DNA of 64,000 bases from Euborellia annulipes. Lineage: Eukaryota > Arthropoda > Insecta > Dermaptera > Anisolabididae. Shown piece after piece: positions 44,230-54,986 of this stretch; position 1 is the first letter of the stretch, and each line of letters starts with the position of its first letter. The stretch covers positions 215,642-279,641 of the forward strand of contig JAKCPI010002740.1 in assembly GCA_023213315.1 (NCBI GenBank). The letters are read 5' to 3'. The notes beneath the pieces are model-generated. The model searched no databases, was not told where the DNA came from, and saw only the letters and a program-made list of their open reading frames with translations. The position numbers and the translations under genes are program-made.

Positions 44230-44740
44230 TATTTTATTACTAATTAAAAATCCTCACTTATTTAATCAATTTTTTTAAAGTTCATTGAAGTAATTTATAA
44301 TTTTAATCGCTAGAAACTTAATTTTTGCTTAAAAATGTATTTTTTAAAGGATTCATTAGTTAACATAAGTATCTTCATTTCATATTTTTAATTATTTAAT
44401 GATTATTTTAATATCTGAAATAAGTATTTAGTTTATCATATATTTAAATAGCTAAACCACATAAATAATTTATATGGTATAATGAGAATTCAGACAGAAG
44501 AAAGAAACCAACAAAGTCTTCTTGAAGCTTAGATAATATCTGAGATATTTCGAGCCATATTTAGTTTCCATCGTCATGATTCTGTGTTCCGAATTGAATA
44601 TATAAATTTAATCCTTCATTTAATTAAATTAAGAGAGTGAATATTTATGATTGACGAAGGATCTCAAAATATGGCGTGAATCGTCTTTGAAATAGTTTCA
44701 TATCCTTTTTGTTTGCTTCTCCTTTCTTATATTTGCCAGT
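44230..44740. other. AT-rich DNA, nothing recognised
   Basis: No assigned repeat or frame. Confidence 0.4.
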
Positions 44741-44742
44741 CT

Positions 44743-45691
44743 CAGGGATGTCATTTGGGGAGGGGGGCGGCAGAGGGGGCATTTACCTCCCCCCCCGCAA
44801 GGTTTTGGAAAGATAATGGTAAAATAATAAACTAAGTTTTTATATCAATGTATATATATATTTATATTTTTTAATTAATATAAAGTTGATAGTCTGAAAT
44901 CATCATACTATAATATAAAAATCGCTGGCCACTGACTTCCGTTTTATGTTCCTGTTTACCACTCTCTCTCTCGCTGATTGGCCAGAGAAAGAGGAAGTGG
45001 AATCAGTGAAGGAAATTTAAAATTTCTAAACAGCGAGTAAGAATAAATTTGATGCATATGCTCGCCGAAGGGCGTCCAGGGGGCGCAGCCCAATTGTATA
45101 ATTATATTTTAATTGGCATCGGACCTGGGAGGTGGGGACAAGGGTACCTCTCTCCTGGGGTTGTAGAGCAAATTTTTTTTGCAATAAAGTTAATGGAGGG
45201 GCAAAAACCTCAAAAACTTTGGACTTTTTTCAGTTTTTTGTTTATATCTCGTAAACTAAGCATGTTTTGTACATTCGTATTACAAATTTGTAGATCCAAT
45301 ATTAATCGAATTACTGCTGGTTAAAGTTAGACAAATTTTCTCGATATGTAAAATTTTGTTTTGACCGGCCATATCTCGGTTAATATTGATTCTACGAATT
45401 CGTTTTATGTACCAAATTTTAGCAAATTTAATGCACTACTAGTATGGTGGTAAAATCTGCTAAGTTTACGAAATACAAGCAAAAAACTGAATAAAGTTCA
45501 ACATTTTGGAGGATTTTGCCCCTTCTCAAGTTAGCACAGGGTCCTCGAGGTCGAAAACTTAGGATAGACATCCTAGAGTTCCCCCAAATAGCCTGTAAAA
45601 ATTTCATTAACTTCGGAATATTTTCCAGGCAAAAAAATTTTTTGCCCCCCCCCCCCCCCCCCCCAAGCACAAAACTGAAATGACGTCCCTG
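44743..45691. mobile_element. hAT-like element, CAGGGATGTCATTT ends
   Basis: CAGGGATGTCATTTGGGG at the left mirrors AATGACGTCCCTG at the right, with G and C runs (up to 23 Cs at 45642-45664) just inside. Flanking octamers GCCAGTCT and CGCTGTCT match at 5 of 8 positions, a weak duplication. Single ends of this type also lie at 57660 and 62441. The ORFs at 45049 and 45428 have no transposase features. Confidence 0.55.
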
Positions 45692-45824
45692 CGCTGTCTA
45701 GACAATTTGATTAAAGTCCAGGATCTTAGGATCGTTTAAGAGAAGAAAGAAAAAACTCTTGGCTGGAAACTACCATACTTTTCAACGATTATAGAACTTT
45801 AACAGCTTGTTGTATTTAAAATAA

Positions 45825-45885
45825 AAATACAACGTTTCGGTCCCTAATTCTATGGGCTTCTTCAAGTAATATCATCAGCATTGTC
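45825..45885 (-). repeat. Isolated hairpin motif (copy 6)
   Basis: The minus strand reads TTGAAGAAGCCCATAGAATT, then AGGGACCGAAACGTTG: a short CCC/GGG stem between GAAGA and CGAAACG. No second arm was found. Confidence 0.5.
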
Positions 45886-46449
45886 AATTTCTCAAAAAAA
45901 AAAAAACAACTTGTTTTTTATTTCCAATGATATCACTGTAAAAAGCCCAAATAATTTTCTATAACTGCAGACAATTAGATTAGATTTCGTTCATATAACA
46001 TATTGGTCATTTCTCTTACCTTCTTCAATGGCAAAATACAAGATTCATCAGTAATTAATATCCTTTGATGGTTTGTTCTTTTTTAAAAAAATATTTTCAA
46101 AAATATTAATAAGATCGCCACAGTAAACGTTTTGTTTATTTAAAAGCATAGACAACATTTCTATTTGATATTCCCATCTTCATTAGTATATACAACGAAA
46201 CATAAATATATATGTTAATTAGAATATTTATTTATATTTTTCAATTAAATACTTTAGTCTTGCTTTTTATCATTTTGAGGTATTCGAAAAAGAAAAACAT
46301 TCAATTTCCTCGAAAGGTTTCCCTCTGCAACAAGTTTTTCATTTAAAATTATTTATATTAATATAAAAAAATATTAAATAGGCCCACATTCTCTATATTC
46401 TTATAACTTTTTAATTAAAATAAGTTGGCTCTTTGCTTATTAGCACTTT

Positions 46450-46765
46450 ATTAAGGTTCTATGGCAAAGGTGATCAGCCAATCAAATTCCATCCTTTGAG
46501 AAGAGGATGGATTTGATTGGCCGATTGGGGCCAGTACAGGAGCTGGGGCCCGAGTCTAACCTCCGCTTTGCTTTATCTTCCATAGGTAAGCCCTGAGGAG
46601 CTCATTCGAGCTCCGGCTCGCGTTAAGGGAAGGTCCCCTTAGTGAAAATTTTCAATTGTGTATTCCAAGCGTCATTTGCATCATGGCCACCATTGGAGGC
46701 AGGCGTCCTGAGACCCACGCTCCTCGAAAAATCCGCATTTCTTCTAAACTTTAAGGCCATTTTAG
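46450..46765 (+). promoter_or_regulatory. Promoter-like core of duplication copy 2
   Basis: Differs from 17815-18130 at only a handful of positions (one T lost in GGATTTTGATTGG; T to G before AGCTGGGG; CT to GG before GAAGGTCC; C to T in the 23-codon frame). All CCAAT/ATTGG words, the CATAG|GTAAGCC donor and the hairpin are intact. Both copies could therefore still act. Confidence 0.4.
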
Positions 46766-48003
46766 GTAAATTTCATCTCATTCGTTATATTAATTCTATA
46801 TTTACATATTAATTAATCATAAAAATAGTTTCTTAATAAAAATTTATTTTTTATCATATATTAAATACGTTCACATAATAATTGCCAGCCATTGCATTGC
46901 AATGAATATGACAACATATTCATTAGCCCTATATATATATTAATATTATATTATATTTAAAACCATATAAATAGTATTTGAGGGTAATTTGAATTAATGT
47001 TTAGTTACTTTTTTATTTATTATTAATAAATGACCTGGTTAACATTTGACCAAAACTTTTTTTCACGAGCCCTTGAGGACATTTCTTACATTTCGTGGGT
47101 GGGCGGGCCCTAAAACTGTTGTGTAATTAAATCATATTGGAATAAATTATTAGCTGACCGGGCCCCGATATTTTGACTGCCTAAGGGCCTCCCTCATGCT
47201 TATTCCAGCACTGTCCATTTAAATATACTTATTGATTTGTAGCAATAACCATATCATATCAAATTCATTTCTAGGCTAATTTTTTAATTCTTATTTTTTT
47301 TAATAATCTGTGAAAATATTGATACAGACAGAGGATCACCAAATGTTTTTTTTTTTTTTTTAATAACAATATTTCATCTACCCATCTTCATTAAGATATG
47401 CTATACAAAGCAACATTTATCAATTAGAATATTTCTTTAAATTTTTTAATTACATTCCTTGATCTTTTTTGTATCATATTGGTGTATAAAGGAAAAATAT
47501 TAATTTTACATAAAAGTTTTTCCTTTGCAACCACCAACCAGTCAAAACCTGTTTGATTTCTCAGGATTTTGGCATTCTTTTCTATAAATGAGTTATTCGA
47601 AAAATACCTTCTTTTTTTATTCACTTTTTTTTATTTATTATTTCTATAATATAAATTTATTTGATATTACAAATTCATCAAAATGAAATTTAACCTTGAG
47701 TGAAGAACATATATAGGTCCTACTATTTTTATTTCGATTTCAAAGTACATATTTAGGCCTATATTATTTAGGGTATATCTAAATAATTTTTTTGAGAGAG
47801 GTGTCCTTTCAGTTGATCAAATAAATTATAAATATTGAAATCTTTTTAATTTATTTAGATTCATAAAATAAATAATAAATAATCAACCTAGATGTAACCA
47901 ATATTAACTATTAAGGTGTTAACAACTTTATTACTAAACTCAATTAAATCTTTGATTAAAATTAAAATTTTATTTTAGAAAATTTATACTTAATGAATTA
48001 GCC

Positions 48004-48178
48004 TATTGAATTTTCTTTTTCGCCATCTAAGGCCATTTAGACCCCATCCCTTTTTATTTCAAATGGTTTGTAGTCAAATCAAATGAAATAAATTTTTCTC
48101 GCCTGGGACGGGAGGCGAACCCGGGACCCCGGCGGTAAAAGCTAGTGTCTTCTCTCTGAGCCACGGGCCAAGGGCGAA
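48004..48178 (-). repeat. SINE-like insertion, family S5
   Basis: On the minus strand the head reads GGCCCGTGGCTCAGAGAG (A box) and GGGTTCGCCTCCC (B box), followed by a body with GGGATGGGGTC. The paralogous site at 19432 lacks it, and GAATTA occurs on both sides, consistent with a target duplication. It was therefore inserted after the 2.4 kb duplication. Confidence 0.65.
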
Positions 48179-48443
48179 TTATTAAATATTTTTGGAGATA
48201 AATTTCTTAGATTATACACACCACTCACACAATTTTTTTTTATTTCTTCTATTCTTTCTTAACTAATTCTTTTTGACTCGCGTCATTTCGCGGTTCAGCC
48301 TGTCGCATTTTTAAATCTTTCTGCCAGTTCAAGTTAAATAATCATTTGTTTAGTTAACTATTATATTCTAAATTGATAGTTGTCAGAATTTTTAATTTTT
48401 TAATGTATGTTTATTCCTTTTCTAATAGATGTTTTTGTTTCAG

Positions 48444-48473
48444 TTATCGTTTCTTCTTGAACTCTCGACTGAA
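48444..48473 (+). pseudogene. Broken copy of the 19751 exon
   Basis: Keeps the acceptor TTTTTGTTTCAG and the first 30 bases of the exon, then is cut by repeat sequence with A-family features. A transcript from copy 2 would splice into repeat DNA, so only copy 1 keeps the full exon. Confidence 0.5.
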
Positions 48474-48960
48474 GGCCCAAAGTGGATTCATTGTATGCTT
48501 TTTGAAGCACACTTCAGTCTTGTACTTCATAGGAAAGATAGGAGCCGTTTACATCTTGAATTCTACTATACCGTCAGAAATTAAAACACAACTTTTAATC
48601 AGCGAAGGTAAGAGAAAGTTGTCTGCTGTGTTACAATCCCACAGAACTCATTCACACTATCCTCTCTTACCATACTTTTTACTTTCTCTTACCTATATAT
48701 ATATATATAGAGAGAGAGAGAATGTATTGGATTCATGTCAAAAATTCAATGTCGAAATTTTGATGAATATACACGTTTTGAGGTCCCCTGAATCAAAAAA
48801 GTGGTTTTCGCGACATGGTCGTCTGTCTGTGTGTGTAACAAAATATCTCAAGAACGAAAAGAGCTAGGAGGTTGAAATTTTAGATTTAAGTTAGGTACCC
48901 CCTGGGACGTGACACAAAGTGTCGGAAAAATAGGCCAAAAAGTACTCTAGTACTATACGG
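48474..48960 (+). repeat. A-family repeat copy
   Basis: Starts with half of the hairpin (CGAAGGTAAGAGAAAGTTG at 48602). A second start TTTTTACTTTCTCTTACC lies at 48676, followed by AATTCAATGTCGAAATTTTG, GAGGTCCCCTGAATC and the AACGAAAAGAGCTAGGAGG block. The 164-codon frame at 48373-48867 crosses both repeat and duplicated exon and is not a gene. Confidence 0.7.
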
Positions 48961-48964
48961 CTAT

Positions 48965-49795
48965 AATCACCACGTCGTCAAAATTGAATTTATGTTCGAT
49001 CTCAAAGAAGTATGCGGCTGAGCACAGTTGTCATTTTTTATTCGATGACATATATTTACAAGTTGGCCCCCCTTGTATGAGACAATAACGTTGAGGGTCC
49101 GATACGCGAAGCCTCCGTTGTTAGGCGCGCTTGGGGCGGTTCCTCCCCATCCCTTAATTACTTGCCACAACATAAACACGTTGAATTGGTTTTGGGAGAT
49201 TTCAACTTGCCATTTTCTGGAAAATTTCATTGTATTTTTAATACAGAATAACATTAAAAAAAAATTAATTCATAAAGTGAAATTATTTACCTGAAAATAT
49301 AAGAAAAAAATTTAAAACAAATGAAAGGAAAATTCTATATTTTCTTCTTTAATATATTTTATACGTTTTTTATTCTTTCGCTTACGGCAATTCACCGAGA
49401 TGGGGTCGATATTATATAATTCTTTTTTATTCATGGGTTTGAAAAGCCTAAGCCAATTATTTGAATAATGAACTCACCTCATATTCCACTTTGAAATGTC
49501 TACGTATTTGTTTTAGATCAAAGACAGAATTAAGATGAAAAATCAGCAAATAAAAAAAAAAAAATTATTGGAATGAAATAGAAATTCTACTATTAGATAA
49601 AAAAATTAATAATTGATTTTTCCATCAGTTGGTTAGTTAAGAAAAATAAGAAACAAAAAAGAAAAAAAAAATTTGTTTGTTATTCACCGCTAAATGTCAA
49701 CAGGACTCGTTTTCGTTAAATTCTATTTAAATTTCTGTTGCTTAAAAGGATTGAGTAGAAATTTCTTAAATTTATTCGCTCTGGTTGATAGTTTA
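48965..49795. other. No gene recognised
   Basis: A GC-richer patch at 49060-49150 (GGGTCCGATACGCGAAGCC) is open on both strands but has no splice context or motif. The rest is AT-rich. Confidence 0.4.
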
Positions 49796-49799
49796 ATGC

Positions 49800-49930
49800 T
49801 CTGTTACCATACTTTTTACTTTACTTCTTAACCAGATATGTAATTTATAGTGAGAAATCAGTTCAAAAATCGATGGCGAGATGTTGATAGAAATACATGT
49901 TTTGAGGTGCCCCTCGATTATTCTCCCCTA
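49800..49930 (+). repeat. A-family fragment
   Basis: TTTTTACTTTACTTCTTAAC, then AAAAATCGATGGCGAG and TTTTGAGGTGCCCC mark a diverged copy. Confidence 0.5.
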
Positions 49931-50204
49931 AAACTCGAGTTGATAACCTATGGTCCCAATATCTCAATATCTTTTTTTTTTTAGAATTCTGGTTGGTTAA
50001 AAAAATAATTTTTTCCTCATATATATATTTTACATATATAAATTCTTTGTATTTAGACTGAATGTTCTGCAAGTCTTCTGCGACAAAACTTTAAACTTAT
50101 CATCGCATATAGTGAATATATATATATGAAGTCCGATTTCAAAAAAATTTTTTTTTCTTGTATTTACCAATCGCAACTTTTCCGCAATGCAAACATTAGT
50201 GTCA

Positions 50205-50400
50205 GATCTGACACGTTGTGGTTACTCTGAGGAGTTAACTTTCATGGGAATAATACTGATGTGGGTTCCCGTTTCCTTCCTCAGGAGGAGGCATCTCAAA
50301 TAGAGTTGGATAATTTATTGCCATGAGGTGGATTTGAACTCGAGTTGTCTCCAACTCAGAATTATAAGCTTAACTGCTTTATCCCTTAGGCTAATCGCAT
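50205..50400 (-). repeat. SINE family S3 (copy 2)
   Basis: Nearly the same as 37555-37740 but with an extra GGAGGCATCTCAAATAGAG stretch. The B-box-like GAGTTCAAATC is kept. Confidence 0.65.
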
Positions 50401-50967
50401 CCGCACTATAACAACTCTGAATTCAAAACTTGACATTTTTCGATCCACCCTAATATATATTATACACTTGCAGTTTTATGCAGCCCCTTGGGAAAAGATC
50501 AGCGCCCACCATTTTTATAAAAAGAACCTGCTTGGATTTAGTGGATACATCAAATTTATAAGAATACTCCATATACATATGTATAAAATTTTTATTCTCA
50601 TAATTGGAAATTAGATTTTTGGCTCATAAATAGCTTTGTTCAGTTTTTTCTTCACACTCTCTTATTCTTAGTTTTTCAATAATGAAATCTATTTAATTGC
50701 TAACTATTATTGGAATTAACATTTTTCTTTATTTATAGGTTTTAAACGTCTATTCTCTCCAAATTTGGAATTTATAGAATTTGAAAAGAAGGAATTTAAA
50801 TTACTGGTTGAATTTTATTCGCTTCAATTCATCAAAATACCACCCACCAAAAACAAGTTTGAATGCACTTGCATTTAGCTACTTTGCCTGTGTTTACTTA
50901 TACACCAGAGAAGCCTGGTTGTTTTTAATGAATTTTTTTGGTCTGGTGAAAAAATGCCCCTCAAAGA

Positions 50968-51138
50968 CCCCTGGCACCACCACGCGATGGGGGGCGGGCA
51001 ATGATCCGATTTATTCTCGGATAAGCTAACGCCAGGGACAGCTGACCAAGAATCTTTTTGCGACTATGACCAAATCATGAAAGACTATTGTGCATAATTA
51101 ACCTTCGAGTATAATAAAACGTCGCACAGGAAAATTGG
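50968..51138 (+). other. Foldable module X, copy 1
   Basis: The stem CCCCTGGC/GCCAGGGA (50968-50975 and 51031-51038) encloses the hairpin CCGA-TTTATTC-TCGG. The module continues to a donor-like GGGCAA|GTAAGTAA at 51138/51139. Copy 2 is at 54294-54485. It precedes cassette Y1 as copy 2 precedes Y2, so X and Y were duplicated together. Function unknown. Confidence 0.4.
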
Positions 51139-51189
51139 GCAAGTAAGTAAACAAGCCAATAAAATCAATATTATTAATACTACTAAACA

Positions 51190-51440
51190 TAATAATATAA
51201 TGATTGATTGATGTAGATCTGTGGCTGCAGGCTTAATTGTGATGGAGTTAGGAAAATAACAAGCCTTTGCGTTTTGCTTTGAGAGGACCACATGCTGAAT
51301 GTTATCGTTGTTTTTGCAAATATCCACACTTTTTGATTATTGCCAGCCGACTCTGTAGATGCCCTAGACCTCTGGCCGAAACTTCGGCGAGAATTTAAAT
51401 AAAAGAATAGTTGGCTGCAATCGTCTTGTTATTTTCCTGA
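51190..51440 (+). mobile_element. Hairpin-motif element fragment (copy 7)
   Basis: At 51352-51388: GATGCCCTAGACCTCTGGCC, then GAAACTTCGG, followed by AAATAAAAGAATAGTTGGCTG and CTTGTTATTTTCCTGACTCC, the same order as the right arm at 51889-51990. Minus-strand remnants toward 51200 suggest the other arm, much decayed. Confidence 0.5.
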
Positions 51441-51543
51441 CTCCAACACCTATAATGATTAAATATAATAAGAAAAATTTCTTATATCAGGGTATATATA
51501 TAGAAAGAAGTTATATATATGTCTTTGTGGCTGGAAGTAATTC

Positions 51544-51995
51544 TAAGGCGGAGTCAAAAAAAAATTGCAAGACATATGCAGCCAAAATTATTTCTTTTAT
51601 TATGCCGTTCCTGGCTGAAGTTTCGGCCACTGATCTAGGCCATCTTCAGAGCTAAAATATTTTCATACATATTAGCATCACATGTTATTATTACACCTTC
51701 TGTACAATACAAATATATAAAAATATAAAAATATAAATAATTTACGGAAATAATATAGAGTCGCCTCCGGGTATGTACTCTATATTATTTACGTAAATTA
51801 TATTTATTTTTATATTTTTATATATTTGTATTGTACAGAAGGTGTAATAATAACATGTGATGATAATATGTATGAAAATATTTTAGCTCTGAAGATGGCC
51901 TAGACCAGTTGCCGAAATGTCAGCCAGGAACGGCATAATAAAAGAAACAATTTTAGCTGCATATGTCTTGCAATTTTTTTTTTGACTCCGCCTTA
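51544..51995. mobile_element. Palindromic element with hairpin motif (copy 8, complete)
   Basis: Two ~215-bp arms from AAGGCGGAGTCAAAAAA to its mirror TTGACTCCGCCTT, spaced by about 14 bp. The motif lies at 51889-51921 on the + strand (CTGAAGATGGCCTAGACC, then AGTTGCCGAAATGTC) and as its mirror at about 51607-51647. After the hairpin both arms read AATAAAAGAAA and AGCTGCATATGTCTTGC. Arm identity is high but not perfect. The ORF at 51455-51655 is part of the arm. Confidence 0.65.
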
Positions 51996-52079
51996 TATAT
52001 AAGTTATATTAGTTATATATATTTATTATATATATAATACATATAATATAACATATATTATACTATATAGGCCTATATA

Positions 52080-52320
52080 TCACGTTCGGAGCCGTGAAGA
52101 ACATCAACAATTTAATATTTATTAATTCAAATAGCCGACAAAAGATAGTGTGCTGCTAAGAGTCGAACCACGGATCTACCGATTCGTACTCAGTGTGCCC
52201 TACCACTGGACCACAGCACGGCATTCGATTATTTAAATTCACTCAGACTCATCTTTTGTCGGTTATTTAAATTAGTATAAATTTTCTTCTTCACGGTCCC
52301 GAACATGATATATAATTTTA
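52080..52320. mobile_element. Inverted-repeat element with a tRNA-like core
   Basis: The ends CACGTTCGGAGCCGTGAAG and CTTCACGGTCCCGAACATG are inverted. An inner pair AATAGCCGACAAAAGAT and TCTTTTGTCGGTTATTT is also inverted. In the middle, on the minus strand (52225-52145), lies a tRNA-like S2 head with GGTCCAGTGGTAGGGC (A box) and GTGGTTCGACTC (B box), the best preserved in the window. Acceptor pairing is partial, so a working tRNA is unlikely. Confidence 0.55.
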
Positions 52321-52487
52321 AATACTGTATATAATTTCTTTCATATATATATATATACACATAAAATTTCTTATTTATTAATTGCATAAATGAGAAATAT
52401 TCTCAATTAGTCCATCTAGATTGACGGAGAAATTTGTGGCTTCGAATTTAGGTCCTTTTCTCCAGTTGAGTAAAAATAGAAGTCTGA

Positions 52488-52595
52488 GTGAATTCAAATA
52501 ACCGAGTGCCGTGCTGTGGTCCAGTGGTAGGGCACACTGAGTACAAATCGGTGATTCTGTGGATCGACTCGCAATAGCCGGCTATTTGAATTAAT
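52488..52595 (+). repeat. tRNA-like SINE head, family S2 (copy on + strand)
   Basis: GTGCTGTGGTCCAGTGGTAG (A box) and GTGGATCGACTCGC (degenerate B box) are an inverted copy of 52145-52225. Its flanks AATTCAAATAACCG and GGCTATTTGAATTAATA are themselves inverted, repeating the design of 52080-52320. Confidence 0.55.
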
Positions 52596-52601
52596 AAAAT
52601 A

Positions 52602-52855
52602 TATGGACCCTGTTATGCATTAGTGTGTTAAGCGCCAAAAAAATTAAAAATTGAGTTAAGCAGGGAATATTGTTTCATGCTTTAATTAATAGTATTTTTT
52701 ATGAAATATGTCCTAAAAAAATTTATATTTAATGTTACTTGCACAATTGACAAAAAAAATTATATATAATCCAATGAAAACAAAAATTTTAATGTTAATT
52801 TTCTCAAAACTCAGTAGCTGGCGCTTGACACACTACTGCGTAACAGGCTCCATAT
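52602..52855. mobile_element. MITE, TGGASCCTGTTAYGCA ends
   Basis: The ~33-bp inverted ends TGGACCCTGTTATGCATTAG and GTAACAGGCTCCA (mirror) enclose about 190 bp; the inner words GTGTTAAGCGCCA and TGGCGCTTGACAC also mirror. TA flanks both sides. A broken relative is at 27250. Confidence 0.65.
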
Positions 52856-53018
52856 AATTATTTGAATTAATAAATATTAAACTATAATGATTGATAATAT
52901 TTTTGTTAAACAATAAAAAAAAAAATCAACTTATTTTTTAGAGATTACTCTTTAATCTTATTTTGTATTTAATAATTAAGTGACGATCTCAATTAATTTT
53001 TAATCTCTTCTCTTTCAG

Positions 53019-53153
53019 GCCGTCGCTTGACTGAGATCAGAACCTTATTTGAGTTGACCTGCATACGGCGTGACTTCCATTCAATCTGGCTTTGCGTTAA
53101 CATCACACCTGTGCGCTATGCTCGCCCAGATTTTCTACAATTCTCATGATTTG
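53019..53153 (+). other. Exon cassette Y, copy 1
   Basis: The acceptor TCTTCTCTTTCAG and the donor GATTTG|GTGAGT are both strong. The 135-bp exon aligns with 54799-54943 and 61259-61400, and the alignment continues into both flanking introns (ACATTTTTAATTTTAACTT after the donor; GTGACGATCTC before the acceptor). Frame 1 stops after three codons. Another frame (RRLTEIRTLFELTCIRRDF) stays open to a TGA just before the donor. So it cannot encode the same peptide as the other copies in the same phase. Confidence 0.5.
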
Positions 53154-53159
53154 GTGAGT

Positions 53160-54265
53160 ACATTTTTAATTTTAACTTAAATTTGTTAATTGTAAGCTAA
53201 TTTATTATAATGAAATAAAATACGTGAATTTTGCTAATTTTGCCATTTGCAAAATCAAATGCGTCATTGATAAATGCCGACCGCTCACGGGGCAATATAA
53301 AAGCAAAGCAACGGCAATAGCAGCGTGCCGTTCCTCGTTCGTTTACATAGAAAGCAAAGGAGAGGCTATATCGGTTATCTGACAGGTATCGCACTGGTTT
53401 ATTTGAGAATATAGAGGTCTTTTATACCAATAAAGATGTCAGCTTAATAAATAGGAATCTAAAGGCATTTTAGTGCATATCATTTTAATTTTAACTTTTC
53501 CTTTGTTATGCATAGACTAGAAAATTACTTGACGGGTTTTTACTTTAGATAGGAATTCTTTACGTCTGTGGTTTAAGGATAGGTTTTGTTTTTGAGAAAG
53601 CTTATTTAACTCTTATTTAGAAGTTGGCCATCTCTGGATTAGATAATAACATGGGGTCCGGTACGTGAAGATTCTCCCTCGTATTTTAAATAATTAGATC
53701 CAACATTCGCCACACCGTGTAGCAGAACATTTGCCTTAAACGATTGCAGAATCTGACTTAAACCTTGAGTCCGAAGTGATTTGTTTATATTAAATAAACT
53801 ATTATTAATCTAACCGCACTGCATCTAGCCAGACGAGCTTCACCCCCCTGGACCCTCTCATACAGTCTCCGGCCCGTCTGCGGCGGACTCTCGACTTTTA
53901 ATAACCCTGTGCAAATAAGAACCACAAAATTCTATTAATAGAATCATTTATCAGAACTATCGAGCAATTCATAAAAATATTTCCATCCCAGCTTATAATT
54001 TTGTTTTGGTTATTAGTAGTGAACCACTTCTATAAGGGTATATAAATTTGATCATTTTTGGGTTTGGACATAGAAATCGGGCGTCATTTCGATTCATGGA
54101 CCTGTCTGCTATATTCTTAGTCCGGTTTAAGCAGCGATAATTGGTTTTTTACAAGGCATTATAATTTATTGATACTTTTTACATATAATTTAAAACTCCC
54201 TTGGAATATTTTAAAGATATTTTTTTTTTTTTCATTTCTGTATGACTTTGAACATAATACATTTT
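53160..54265 (+). other. Intron-like interval
   Basis: The first 200 bp match the intron after Y2 and Y3 (TTTGCTAATTTTGCC, TTTGCAAAATCAAATGCG, CGGGGCAATATAAAAGC). A GC-richer patch at 53815-53905 (CCGGCCCGTCTGCGGCGG) is unassigned. The minus ORF at 53197 lies in this repeated intron. Confidence 0.4.
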
Positions 54266-54293
54266 TTTTGTCTAAGGAAATGTCCTCCAATGT

Positions 54294-54485
54294 CCCCTGG
54301 CACCTCCCCGCGGTGGGGGACCGGCAATGATCCGATTTATTATCGGATTAGCTAACGCCAGGGGTGAACTCGCCTTCCCAGCCAGCCGACCAGAGATCTT
54401 TTTGAGACTACAACCAAATCACGAGACTCTCTGACGTCGAGTAACAATTGGGAGCAACGTGCATTAAATAGAAGAATTGTTCCAG
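54294..54485 (+). other. Foldable module X, copy 2
   Basis: An outer stem CCCCTGGC/GCCAGGGG (54294-54301, 54357-54364), a first hairpin CCCC-GCGGT-GGGG and a second, CCGAT-TTATT-ATCGG, make a potential three-way junction. It is preceded by TTTTTTTTGTCTAAG (possible acceptor) and the segment ends at TTGTTCCA|GTAAGTAA (donor). The same intron start recurs at 60801. Identity as a known structured RNA could not be established. Confidence 0.4.
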
Positions 54486-54798
54486 TAAGTAATTAAACAA
54501 TGGAAAAAATTTTATTGTAATAATACTATTATAAATTACGATTATTTAATGATTGATAACATTTTTATAAATGACTCCTTAAAAGAAAAGCCATTCCTAT
54601 TAATATTACAATTTTCTTATATAAATGAATTACTCTTTAACCCTTACATTACTTTATCAGAAATGCTTATTAATGGCCATTCTGATAAAGTAATGTCATT
54701 ATTATTGATCCTGTAAGGAGCTCTTTAGATCTAATTTAGTATTTAATAAATAAGTGACGATCTCTACTAATTTTTTCTACTATTTTCTTGTCTTTCAG

Positions 54799-54943
54799 GC
54801 TGTGGCTTGTCCGAGACCTGAGCCTCTTTTTTTAGTTGAAACCTGCACAAGGCGAGACTTCCATTCAGTCTGCCAGAGAAGCTTCGAGTTAACATCACAT
54901 CTGCGCCACGCTCTTGCAGGTTTTATACAATTCTCATCATTTA
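54799..54943 (+). CDS. Exon cassette Y, copy 2 (possible coding exon)
   Basis: Bounded by TTTTCTTGTCTTTCAG and CATTTA|GTGAGT. The 145-bp exon is open in frame 1 and ends in phase 1, exactly like Y3. It reads AVACPRPEPLFLVETCTRRD, then FHSVCQRSFELTSHLRHALA, then GFIQFSSF. Compared with Y3, two indels shift and restore the frame across the middle, so the peptides agree only at both ends (ACPRP and ELTSxLRxA). No family recognised. If spliced to 61829 it would end in the same C-terminal segment as Y3. Confidence 0.35.
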
Positions 54944-54986
54944 GTGAGTACATTTTTAATTTTAACTTGTATTTGTTTGTTGTGAT

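Larger units (their letters stand above)
46046..48473 (+). repeat. Segmental duplication, copy 2
   Basis: Direct copy of 17426-19780. It has its own insertions: a hAT-like piece at about 47058-47215 (right end CCAGCACTG) and a SINE at about 48004-48178. It lacks the pogo-like insertion of copy 1. It ends where A-family-type sequence (TTGAAGCACACTTCAGTC) interrupts the exon beginning at 48444. Confidence 0.85.

Noticed and set aside
48373..48867. 164-codon open frame on the + strand, longest in the window
   Set aside because: It crosses duplicated exon sequence and two A-family blocks; the translation follows the repeat (including YIYIYRERE from the TATA/GAGA tract) and is not conserved in other copies.
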